A DNA stretch of 64,000 nucleotides. Origin: Motacilla alba alba (Eukaryota; Chordata; Aves; Passeriformes; Motacillidae). The notes under the pieces were generated by a model. That model was given only the letters and a program-made list of their open reading frames with translations, did no database searches and was not told the DNA's origin. Positions 30,901-39,905 of this stretch are shown here, piece after piece. The stretch spans positions 47,433,016-47,497,015 of the forward strand of contig NC_052019.1 in assembly GCF_015832195.1 (NCBI RefSeq). The letters run 5' to 3'. Within the stretch, counting starts at the first letter, position 1. Every line of letters starts with the position of its first letter. The position numbers and the translations under genes were made by a program.

Positions 30901-32854
30901 CCTGTGAGATCTATGACTTCGTCGCCTGTGAGATCGATGACTTCGTCGCCTGTGAGATCGATGACTTCGTCGCGTGTGAGATCGATGACGTCGTCGCCTG
31001 TGAGATCGATGACTTCGTCACCTGTGAGATCTATGATGTCGTCGCCTGTGAGATCGATGACTTCGTCGCCTGTGAGATCGATGACTTCGTCGCCTGTGAG
31101 ATCGATGACGTCGTCGCCGGTGAGATCGATGACGTCGTCGCCTGTGAGATCGATGACGTCGTCGCCTGTGAGATCGATGACGTCGTCGCCTGTGAGATCT
31201 ATGACTTCGTCACCTGTGAGATCTATGATGTCGTCGCCTGTGAGATCTATGATGTCGTCGACTGTGAGATCTATGATGTCGTCGCGTGTGAGATCGATGA
31301 TGTCGTCACCTGTGAGATCTATGACTTCATCGCGTGTGAGATCTATGACATCGTCGTGTGTGAGATCGATGACTTCGTCGCGTGTGAGATCGATGACTTC
31401 GTCGCGTGTGAGATCGATGACTTCGTCGCGTGTGAGATCGATGATGTCATCACCTGTGAGATCTATGACTTCTTCAACAATTAAAAAGAAAAAGTTAGAG
31501 TCAGGGTCAGAGATTGCTAAGGAATTAGGTGGGCTGCCACTGTAGAACAGGCTGTGGTTGGATTTCATTGTGCCCTCGGTCTCTTTTTTTCAGGAACATG
31601 TCCAACATTTCACTCAAGCTTTGCCCTCAACAGTCCACAAGGAGCAATGCCAGCCCAGTCCCTCTGAAGGGGCAAAACAATAGGAAGAGCAGCTGAGCTC
31701 CTCACAACTTCTCTTGGATGACACCACCTTACAGGATGTTCACATCAACAAATGTGAAATGATTCATATAGGGGAATGCTTAGCACACAGGGGGAAAAAA
31801 ACCCAACCAACACTAGAGGGGATACCAATTTTATGGTACCATGCTCTAGATTGGTTCCTTGAAGGATGGGGCACAGCTAATGGCAGGTTTTCCTCATCTT
31901 CATCCAGCTTGGGAGATCCCAAACTCAGCTTGCCACCCTCCACTGTGGCAGCTGCAGTGACTGCCAGCTCATCAGAACACACAGGCAGGTCTTTGAGCAG
32001 CACTTGAGGACCTTGGCTACACAGCTCCTCTCCCACTAGCAGCCAGTGTATGGAGCTCAGTAACAAACCAGAACAGTTCTCAGAAGGCTTGCTGTTTAGG
32101 GATGCCATACCAGATGCTTCCTCAATCCCAAGGTTTCCCTTTCTCCCCAGTAAAGGGCCTAGAAACGGGAAAAAGCACATGGCCAGATGGTCTTCAACCC
32201 TCCAGAAGCAGCTTCTGCTCTCACCAGGCTCAAAAGCAGGTGCACCACTTTCCTCAAGCTCTATTGGCTCTGTCTGCGAAGTTCCACCTGCGCTGGAGGG
32301 CAGCAGCCTGCTCCGTTTCCGAGCTGGTCTGGAACCAACTGCTCCTCCAGGGCGCTTTCGGCAACGCTGAGAGGGAAAAAAGCTTTAGCATCTTCTGTGG
32401 CACTAATCTTAACACGGCCCTCAGTTTTTGCAACACCAATGACAGCACACAAGGATACAGAAAACTCTCCTGCAAAGGCTGGAATGCACACAAATGGTGC
32501 TCTGGGCCATTCCCACCTGAGCACAGGGATCACATCAGGGAAAAGACATCACCCCTGATCTCCCACAAGCTGCCTCCCCAAGAAAGAGCCTGTCCCAGTG
32601 GCTTGAGAATGAGGAGACCAGTTCCCAATTCCAGCAGGTTGCTGCTCACACCGTAAGCATTTCTGCACTACAGCTAGCACCCACAGAGATTCATAACCTT
32701 CACTATTCCAGAACATCAAGTGACATCAAGTTTTCAAAGGCTTCTGTTCTTATGCATTTGCTACAAACACTCTTGAAATCCTTTCCGGAAGTACCCTGGA
32801 AAACGTTTCAAGAATCAGATTTGCATTGAGTAGCAAAGTACTTACAGCACTCAT
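21845..32854 (-). CDS. RNF4-like SUMO-targeted ubiquitin ligase, copy B, with 39-SIM array (spliced gene)
   Basis: Whole coding span, exons listed separately. The model joins 32846-32854, 32225-32366, 30489-31471, 29534-29637, 29057-29111, 28430-28533, 27861-28025, 27391-27460, 26796-26899, 26429-26486, 23942-24045, 22318-22372 and 21845-21994. This is 2,103 nt and 700 aa, every junction keeping phase. Order: MSA start and basic N-terminus (1-50), 39 tandem SIMs of 8 aa (about 51-361), a VITV element, alternating acidic and degenerate RING-N modules, then a complete C3HC4 RING ending PVYL. RNF4 itself is about 190 aa with four SIMs. Expected role, from RNF4: capture poly-SUMOylated proteins and ubiquitinate them for proteasomal degradation. 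No stop or frameshift is seen. Transcription and array length in the living animal are unproven. Confidence 0.82.
22318..22372 (-). CDS. RNF4-like copy B: RING N-terminal half exon
   Basis: 55 nt, phase 2 to 0, donor GTAAGG. Encodes AEQGVVIRCPICMEFFSE. CPIC is intact. The three residues after the zinc ligands and Met are EFF in place of DTY in copy A. Confidence 0.93.
22630..23690. other. Unit B-specific intronic segment
   Basis: About 1.05 kb in the RING/acidic intron with no counterpart in unit A, where the flanks lie adjacent near 9,715-9,755. No terminal repeats or coding motif recognised. Insertion in B or deletion in A is undecided. Confidence 0.5.
23942..24045 (-). CDS. RNF4-like copy B: acidic exon before the RING
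   Basis: Exactly 104 nt, phase 0 to 2, the length and phase of every other acidic module exon, with donor GTATGT. Encodes EQVDGSGNGTGANDAPVAD then SAPAEQGAEEDTASS. The acceptor (gaacagccag) has a weak pyrimidine tract. An alternative acceptor at 24,087 (attacag) would enter in phase 1. Confidence 0.7.
24110..25810 (-). other. Intron of copy B
   Basis: The first about 370 bases are unit B-specific, and the rest is nearly identical to 10,190-11,510 in unit A. No family exon seen. Confidence 0.5.
25811..25914 (-). pseudogene. Decayed acidic exon, copy B
   Basis: Same remnant as 11,514-11,617: after an acceptor-like ctgttgcag the homologous frame starts with TAG TGA. It is skipped in the model. 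Confidence 0.65.
26429..26486 (-). CDS. RNF4-like copy B: degenerate RING-N exon
   Basis: 58 nt (one codon longer than the 55-nt type), phase 2 to 0. Encodes ERLRRRFVSPPNWEDENAE. No cysteines. The new RLRRR cluster is basic, unlike the other modules. Confidence 0.72.
26796..26899 (-). CDS. RNF4-like copy B: acidic module exon
   Basis: 104 nt, acceptor cctctgcag, donor GTACGT. Encodes DWEQSQQYSLRSRSAENS then LELLASNLQQEPRDIE. It is less acidic than its siblings. Confidence 0.74.
27391..27460 (-). CDS. RNF4-like copy B: degenerate RING-N exon with shifted acceptor
   Basis: 70 nt, phase 2 to 0, donor GTAAGC. The family acceptor (tctag just before the conserved T) is mutated. The next AG, 15 nt upstream (cttctag), restores the frame and adds five codons. 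Encodes SVNSDEWPDRFESPPTWRD then DITD. Confidence 0.66.
27861..28025 (-). CDS. RNF4-like copy B: fused RING-N/acidic exon
   Basis: Same structure as 13415-13579, including the GTGCAG scar in place of an intron. Encodes AWPAGPASPPMSEGDNSQ, VQ, then DREQSQQYLL..DNEEEPRDNN. Confidence 0.78.
28430..28533 (-). CDS. RNF4-like copy B: acidic module exon
   Basis: 104 nt, phase 0 to 2. Encodes AWEQNQELLHLSRSAENS then ADAVTTHDEEEPRDND, the same protein as copy A exon 13984-14087. Confidence 0.78.
29057..29111 (-). CDS. RNF4-like copy B: degenerate RING-N exon
   Basis: 55 nt. Encodes DWLRFDFDRPFWSDEDSE, identical to copy A exon 14612-14666. Confidence 0.74.
29534..29637 (-). CDS. RNF4-like copy B: first acidic module exon
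   Basis: 104 nt. Encodes DREQSQQQPHLPIASENS then VEPLARNDEEEPIEED, identical to copy A exon 15089-15192. It follows the SIM array directly. Confidence 0.78.
30489..31471 (-). CDS. RNF4-like copy B: giant SIM exon, 39 tandem IDLT motifs
   Basis: 983 nt, phase 1 to 0 as in copy A (80 nt). It encodes 39 consecutive 8-residue units of the form D/E-V/I-I-D-L-T-x-D, followed by ESSEPEVITVSDNESSL, which is shared with copy A. The core IDLT is the same in all 39 units. x is mostly G, with R, H and V concentrated near the 5' end. Each unit is a classical SIM core with acidic flanks, so the exon should bind poly-SUMO chains with very high avidity (inference). The acceptor is a NAGNAG type (gaag/aag) that would add or drop one Glu. 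No stop codon in 327 codons. Confidence 0.93.
30540..31471. repeat. 24-bp coding minisatellite (SIM array)
   Basis: About 39 head-to-tail 24-bp units, plus-strand consensus near GATGACGTCGTCGCCTGTGA plus GATC. Units differ by point changes only (CGAT/CTAT, GTC/TTC/ATC, GCC/ACC/GCG) with no length change, so the frame is kept throughout. Many units contain three or four CpGs, making a CpG-dense island inside an exon. The plus strand is also open for 382 codons as a by-product of the 24-bp period. Confidence 0.95.
32225..32366 (-). CDS. RNF4-like copy B: N-terminal basic exon
   Basis: 142 nt. Same product as copy A exon 16859-17000: RCRKRPGGAVGSRPARKR, later TEPIELEESGAPAFEP. Donor GTGAGA, leaving phase 1. 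Confidence 0.92.
32846..32854 (-). CDS. RNF4-like copy B: start exon, MSA
   Basis: ACC-ATG-AGT-GCT followed by GTAAGT. It joins to CGT to give MSAR, so the Thr of copy A and RNF4 is Ala here. Confidence 0.87.
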
Positions 32855-33212
32855 GGTGTTTTGTGACCAAAAACTACCGTCAAAGTAAGTGGGGCAAATG
32901 CCAAAAAAGGAACGTCAGGGATGTGATCAATCCCTTTGGTCCCTTTAGGCAGCCCACTGCAGATTTTTCGGAGTGACAGGAAACTGCTCTTCCAAACCTA
33001 TCAGAAAAGTAGAGGGGAGATTACCTATTTGGAATGCCAGTTTTCTTGAACACCCCCATGCCCCCAAGACTCCCATTCCCGAGTCCCCAATTCCTGTCCA
33101 AAGCTAGATGGGAAGTCTGTGACTCTGCTACTTGAGCCCACCTGCAGCCCATCCTGCAGCCCAGCCCAGCCCCTCAGCATCAGAAGCCTTTCCAAGAATT
33201 GTCTGCACTCAC

Positions 33213-33502
33213 CTGTACAGTCAGTCCAGAGTTTGGCTCGCAAATGTCAGCAAATCGCTCTCTATTCCCACCCGGGATGGAGAAGACGGATGCTCCACGT
33301 CTGCTGCGCAGCAGAGAATCCATCAACTGGCTCAACAGACTCCGTGCCAACAGAACCTTGGGAGCAGGAGTGCCCCTGGCAACCGGTGGCAACATTCCAT
33401 GCCCAGGTAACGGGTGTCCGCTGTGCCCACCCATGGAGTTCCAGAACACCAGCCATGGAGGCACCTCAACCATCCCCTGCTGCTGCTGCCAGCCACCAGA
33501 TC
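33213..33502 (-). other. Candidate 5' noncoding exon of copy B
   Basis: Same strong donor as copy A (TGTACAG/GTGAGTGC). The upstream limit is set by the CR1 fragment. The transcription start is not visible. Confidence 0.4.
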
Positions 33503-33972
33503 AGGGTGCTCGGGGCCCTGCCCAGCCCGGCCTGGAACGTTCCAGGGACAGGGCACCCACAGCTTCTCTGGGCAGCCTGTTCCAATGTCTCACGGCCCCC
33601 ACAGCTCTTCCGAGCCCCTGATCCCAATTTCCCCCTGCTCGCCTGAAACCCTTCCCTCCCGCCATCGCTCTCTGCCCCCTTTGGGCACTGCCAGGCCGCA
33701 GTGAGGCCTCTCCGGACCCTGCTGCTCCCCAGGCTGGACAGCCCCGGCTCTCCCAGCCTGGCTGCAGAGCATGGCTGCTCCAGGCCTCCCCTCATCCCCA
33801 CGGCCTCCTCCGGCCCCGCTCCACAGGCACATCCTGCTGGCGCTGGGCACAGCCGGGCCCAGCTCCGCACGTGGGGCCTCCCGGGGCAGAGCAGGGACAG
33901 AGCTGCGCCTCCCGCCGCCCTCAGCCTCAGCAGCCCCAGCGTCACTGGAGCCTTCCTGTGGCTAAAGGAACC
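33503..33972 (-). mobile_element. GC-rich CR1 LINE fragment, unit B
   Basis: Counterpart of 18,131-18,600 with only a few substitutions, for example 'tctcacggcccc' for 'tctcatgacccc'. Confidence 0.75.
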
Positions 33973-34136
33973 CCACCAAACCACAGCTCCCCAAATCAGA
34001 AAGAAATTTAAACCCTTCCTTAACCCTCCTCCTCTGCTGCTGTTTTAACTCTTATCAGAGTGTTTTAACTTTAGCCCTACTAAATAGCAATTAAAACACA
34101 CTTCTCCTATGCCTACAGATCAATGATGGAATAAGC

Positions 34137-35912
34137 TGTTTGGGGACTTGGGGTTTGCACCCCCCCCTTCGTGGGGCATGCACCATATACTGCTTGGAGG
34201 AATTTGCACAGGAGTCATTCCTGTGCCATCTGTATTCTGGAAAACACATCCCTGCCTTTCTCCACGTGGCTTTGTTAAAAACTGTCCTTTTCAACACAGC
34301 AGGGCTGGTCAGCTGTTGTGGTGCTTTGTGCACACATTCAGCTTTTAACTCCACACAGGTCTTAAATTAAATCCAAAGTATAAGAAGGAGGAATCCTGAC
34401 ACTGAAAATGTCAGTGGGGTTCTTGCATCCCTGAGGAAAGCAGATGTGAATTTATGCACCTGTGCATCCTCTGGGAGAACAAAATAAAGCACGTCACCCT
34501 CTATTTTCCTGAGCTGCACTATGTGATCTGATAATATTGCAGCTGACAGAGGTGTGGGTCAGAAGAAGAGAGAAAGATCTTTGTTCTGCACTTGGAAACA
34601 AACTTGTCTGAAAAACTGCAGCTTTCCAAGCCTTGATGTGGATTGCAGAAATAAGGTGACATCTAGATCCAGAAATGTTTGATTAAAAATATTCCGGACT
34701 CTTTCCCCACCCATTAAATGAGGACACCTATCACACTGGTTTACTGTGCCAGTTTTGGACACTGTCATTAGGATTCAGCTCCAGTGCAAAGACAATGCAC
34801 TAACCTTAGCTGAGCTTCAGTCATTAAGCACATATTTCTATTTCCCATAGCTGTGTCTGACATAAACAACATTTATTTTGCCCCTGTGTGTTGAAAGCAG
34901 AAGTAATTAGTGTATAGACAGCATACCTGGTAAAGCAAAATAAGGAAAAGGTAAGGGCTAAAATTACCACAGCAAGAATTTCAGGTATTTAAGGTTGGGA
35001 AGAAACCCTAACTATTATTGATCAAATAATCTCACAGCTTTCAGAGGTCTCTTTCCAATGGAGCACATGAATACCTGGAGTCTGTGTTTTCTAAGAGAAA
35101 ATTAGTGACATTATTCCCACATTACCAAGGGGGAAAAACAAGAGTGAAAGAGCTTCACCTTGCCAAGGCATGGCACATGCCTGTGGTGGGGACAGGGACA
35201 GCAGCCATTCAAGGCTCACTCCTGTTTTACTCTGCAGGTTTCATGCCCAGGAAAACACATTTCAGGCCTGAAGTCTGGCAAGTCTAAACAGAAAACAGGG
35301 GAAATTGTAACAGCTGATCATCTTTTTAGAGGCTAATACTGGGATAATGTTAACTCCTCTCCTTTTATTGTTTAAATTGACCTAAGTGATTTATTATAAA
35401 ACTATGCTCAGCACCATCCTCTATTTTGAAAATTCAAGTATTTTCTTAAATTCACTATAAGAAGACTGCAGAGAAGGGTACTTCTTTACTCATGTAATTT
35501 CTAATTAAATAAAAGCTACAACCAAAGAAAATTAAGCTGCTTCCAGCTTTACTATTTGTATAGAATCGTAATATATTATTGACTTAGAAAATGGACTTTC
35601 TTTTAATGATAGTTGTAGTAAGCTGAAACTTGCTAAGCACAAGCCACTGAAAGGAAACCTTGGTAACCAGGTAGTTTAAGTGCTGGTCTGAGCATGGAAA
35701 GTTCAGAGGTTTTCTTCATTTTATTAGGGGCATGTAAGTAACACTAGACATATAGACAGGTAAATGCATGATACCTAGGTTTCAATTTTGTTTAAAAAAT
35801 GGTAATAAAACCACAGGAACTTAGACTGAGATTGTACACGAGGAACTTGTTATGACAGGCAAATGGTCCGAGGCAAAAGCACTGAAAGTAGTACTTGATA
35901 ATGCTTAAAGGA
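34137..35912. other. Unit B-specific 5' flank segment
   Basis: About 1.8 kb absent from unit A at the equivalent point (near 19,490). It begins with a G/C-rich stretch with a run of nine C around 34,159 and continues as AT-rich DNA. No gene, LTR or CR1 recognised. Either a deletion in A or an insertion in B. Confidence 0.45.
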
Positions 35913-36023
35913 AAATGTGCTTTTCCTTCTGCTGACAACTATGCACCAAGACCGAAACTAATGCTTCACCTCTTCAGTTACTTTTTGCTAATCAGTGCTT
36001 TCCTAGAGCAATATTTTCTAAAA

Positions 36024-36070
36024 ATTATATATACGTATATATATATACACACACACGCACACACACCACA
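36024..36070. repeat. (TA)n(CA)n microsatellite
   Basis: Counterpart of the tract at 19,609-19,646, with interrupted CA units. Confidence 0.85.
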
Positions 36071-36750
36071 TTTCAAAAGGGTTAATTACTAACCCTATAC
36101 CAAAATTTTAAAAGAAAATTGCCTCAGCTGGTGTTGAGCCATACTAACATCTGTTTAAACCTAATATAAAATCAGCTGAGTGCCATTTCACTGCAGGTTA
36201 CTTAAACTTATTTGACCATAAATGGTTTCTTTAAATGCTCTTTTCAATGAGAACACCTGGCATTGCATGTCAGCTAGGAATACAGCTTTTAGAAAGACAT
36301 TTCTGCTTACTGCCACTGCATCCACCAAGTAGCTAGAAGTCTAGCAAAAATGAACAGAAAACATTGGTCTAAAATTTATGGCCACCCTGTAAGTAAATCA
36401 TTTTATGTGTGTTTCTCTAAGGATTACCTTTGAGTAACTTTGACCACTCAGGTAGTTTCCATTAACAGCAAAAATCAAAAGATGGCTTTATCAGAATAAT
36501 AGTAACATTTTACCTTTTTTGTTTAGATCAAGCCACATAAAAATTAGGGGGCACAATGAACCTACTAGGAATGTCCCTTGTTTATCACTACCCCTGCCTA
36601 AATACGCAATAATAAGATCTCCTGAAATATGGCTGAAGAAGCAGATAAATAACACAATAAAGAATAAAATGAAAAACCAAAAACAAGGATACATGTTCAC
36701 GCAGATGACTAACTTTTAACACGGCTTGGTCATCTGTTTCCTGTTATAAG

Positions 36751-39224
36751 GTTACTTTTGCCAGCATCACAGGCTACAAGGGAAACATAAAAGGAAACTG
36801 TCAAGATAATGGAAAATCATGACTATGCTAGGACAGCATTTTGTTCACCCTATAGCTGGTCCCAATGGGCCAGACAAATGAAAAACACAAATAGTATTTA
36901 GATATGCACCTTGGACATCAAGATAGCTCCTTGCATAACTAGCTGCTAGAACAAGAGTTGTTCACTCACCAGGACCACACTGTCTAGTCACCTTGTTTAG
37001 GCAATTTTAGGCTCTATTAATTCCATACCATTTATGTATACAGAAACATAGGACAAAGTAATATACCCAAAAATTAATACAATTGAGTTCATCTTTCTAG
37101 AGAAAAGTACATGCCACAGTTCAGCAATTTATTCTGTGGTGAATTAGGTATTATCTCTTGCTGCAAATCTTGATTTTTATGCTTTTTTGTTATCTGCTTC
37201 TCTTCAGTTTTCAATAAGCATCAGTTCATTTGAAGCATAGTTCAGGCTTTACTATTCATAGTAACATAACTCCATCCTTGGACATGAGAAAGATTCAGTT
37301 CTCCTGAGAAGAAACCGAGCCCATTCATGCCAACAGCAACAAGCTCACACCAGTATCACAAATGGAATGCAGCCTCACTAATCCTGTAAGCCACCAAGAT
37401 GATGGATATTGTGAGATGCCATTAAAATATTCCTGACTTTGGGAAGGAAAAAAAATTGTCATAAACTCACTTTGTATAGTTTGGCTCATCCAAGACAAAA
37501 TGGGATGTCATCATGCATATAAACACAGCACTACTTCTGCAGGTTTTCTCCCTTGCTTCTATAAATCTTTTCTTCCTGTGAAGCCTACTTCTTTGTGGGG
37601 TTACAAAATAATACTTAAGTATTATTAAGGATAAAAAATAATTTACTTAAGTCACAAGTAAAGCAACACCTGTGGGAAACTGTTAACTTCATTAACATGA
37701 AAACAGGTACTTCAATAAAATGGAAAAAAATGGGAAACAGAGATTGGTATTTGGATTCTTGTTTGACTTTACCTGTTTTTCTAGACCATCTGAAGCACCT
37801 AATAAACGCTTGGTCATTTGTCCAAATAAGGTTCCTTTTCCACCTCTCCTTTTAAGAAATCCTGGTGGGTTTGCCTGTTAAAAAGCCCCTTTTTATCTTT
37901 TATTAAGTAGCACACACGTTCCCCTGTTGTAGACCCCAAATGTATTCCTTCTTTTCAGGTAGATCCAAAAACTATTACAGACTATTGATACAGACATTGA
38001 AAAAAAAAAAAAAAAAAAGTGAAGCATGTAAGAGTAGAGAATTCTGCTCTACTGAAAGCTCTGTATTATTGCATTAGTATCAAACCATGCCAAATGCTCA
38101 ACAGCACCATAATTAAAACAGTGATATTGCTACCCATTGCCTGGAGCAAAGTGTGAAAACCCTTACTGTAAACAGCATCAGTTTCCAACTGCCTCACCTT
38201 GACAAGTTCTTCCTTCAGCACAAGGGGGTCATAAAGAGATATTTGCTCACTCCAGAAAAGCAATTTAACATGACTAATGTTCAGATTGATATACCACTGA
38301 TTTAAAAACTGAATTCTCATTGGGCAAGTATTGCAGAAAACTCTGTAGACAACTGGTATCGCCATGTATTTTGTATTTGCTATACATTCTTTAAAATTCT
38401 AGTTCCTCCTGTAACCACGAATAGCTGCAGAAGTTATTTCATCATTATCTATGGAAGAACTCAAGCTAAAGGTAGGAATTCACTCCTACTTGCTCACTCT
38501 TGTGTATTTAAAATAAGTGGGTAGTGTTCCATGTGTTCACATTAAAAAAACCCCAAATATTTAGATCTTTTAGATATCTAATTCCCATTAATAATAAAAT
38601 ACTTTCAGACTCTTTTTTTGCTCCAATACCTATTGTTTGTAATTCAGTTAGCCACGTCCGGAAGCTAACAGTTTTCAAACTTCAGATTATTTAAACTGAA
38701 ACATGGCAGAAATCACAGATGTGTAAAACCCCTAAACATGCAGTAAAAATCTCATTAGGAGCTACCTTTCATTGTGTTTATGTCAACAGGTGATTTAAAA
38801 TTAGAGGGAAAATGGAGCACAGGAGACTGTTTATTTTCATTTTAGAGCAGCGTAACTGCAATTATCTTTTCAACTGGTTCCACACTGCAACTTTTGTCAA
38901 ATTTTAAACTGAATATAAAATCAGTGACGATGATGCATGCAGACACGCGAACTGTTCTTAAATATTTCTTCTGGACAGGAAGTTTCTTATGAATAGGAAT
39001 CAACACACTTTTGTTACCAATGGAACAGTGAAGGATCCATTCACTAACATCATGTCTAGCTCCCACTTTCTGGTCAATGGATAATGAGGAGTTTGGTTTC
39101 TTTAAGCCAAATGTCAAATGCCGGGTTACAGAATCCTTGCATAATATTTAAAGGTAATTCTGAACTATTTTTAAATTATTATTGGCAAGGTATAATACAT
39201 TTTTAATAAGCAGACTGAGGCTCA
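36751..39224. other. Intergenic between RNF4-like copy B and GSTCD
   Basis: AT-rich. It includes a run of 19 A at 38,000-38,018. A 99-codon minus-strand frame at 38,066-38,365 has no recognisable motif. Both neighbouring genes point the same way, so this holds the 3' flank of GSTCD and the distal 5' flank of copy B. Confidence 0.45.
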
Positions 39225-39241
39225 AAGTATTCTGATGAACT

Positions 39242-39247
39242 TTTATT
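39242..39247 (-). promoter_or_regulatory. GSTCD: Candidate polyadenylation signal of GSTCD
   Basis: AATAAA on the minus strand about 520 nt after the stop codon, giving a plausible short 3' UTR. Other AATAAA sites exist in this AT-rich DNA. Confidence 0.4.
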
Positions 39248-39768
39248 AAAAACAATCTTCCTGCAGTAGTATGGAATTCTTTAGCAAAGACAGGCCACCA
39301 CCTGTTGCACAGCCATCTTCAGTAACACAATAAATTTGGTCTTCTCTGTTCCTCTGGTGATCAGCACTGCTGGCTGATAACTGCTCTGCTTATGAGCACA
39401 AATGCTGTTTTGACCACGAATGCAATTTCCAAGCAGCCAAGACACTTTCCTTTACTGGAAAGGAAATCACCTTTCCTTCAACAAAACCAGTTTTTTCTAA
39501 ACTTTTACAGATGGATATAATTCCATGCGCAGTCATTAGATCCAGAAACTTCTCAGTATGAGAACCAACAGTTGCTCAATGACACATTACAAGTTGATTT
39601 GTGATGCTCTGCATGCAGTTTGCTTTTTAGGACTTTGGGGGCTCCTTCCCTTTCCGAAGGCAATGCGTTCAAGATGCAGGATGTCTGCTTCCCAGCGCTG
39701 CCTCTATCTGCTGGATGTCATTATGCACTGAAGATTTATGTTCACCTTCAAATCGAATGCAAGTTTCA

Positions 39769-39905
39769 TTAAGTAGGGATGCCCACAAACATATTGTTCT
39801 TTGGAGAACAACTCTCTGGCTCCATAGATATAACTTGGACAGAGTAGTTATGTTCTTCTGCAGCCCATGCCCGATCCAGATCCACAAGCCCCATACACTG
39901 CTTTC
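39769..39905 (-). CDS. GSTCD: GSTCD last coding exon
   Basis: Encodes (G)KQCMGLVDLDRAWAAEE then HNYSVQVISMEPESCSPK and ends MFVGIPT with TAA at 39,769-39,771. Acceptor cattttag. Confidence 0.94.

Larger units (their letters stand above)
21064..36750. repeat. Tandem segmental duplication, unit B
   Basis: Direct second copy of 8,216-21,030 in the same order and orientation. It carries RNF4-like copy B with the expanded SIM exon, and private segments at 22,630-23,690, about 24,110-24,480 and 34,137-35,912. Homology at the far end fades near 36,720-36,750. Confidence 0.93.

Noticed and set aside
30540..31471. CRISPR-like or satellite array
   Set aside because: Units are 24 bp with no spacers, lie inside an exon with GT-AG borders, and keep a reading frame shared with RNF4-type sequence.
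30397..31545. Plus-strand 382-codon frame as a real SR-repeat protein gene
   Set aside because: It is the mirror of the minus-strand SIM exon. It lacks splice or start support, and codon conservation favours IDLT on the minus strand.
38066..38365. 99-aa minus-strand frame downstream of GSTCD
   Set aside because: No family motif, AT-rich codon use and no splice partners. Likely chance.
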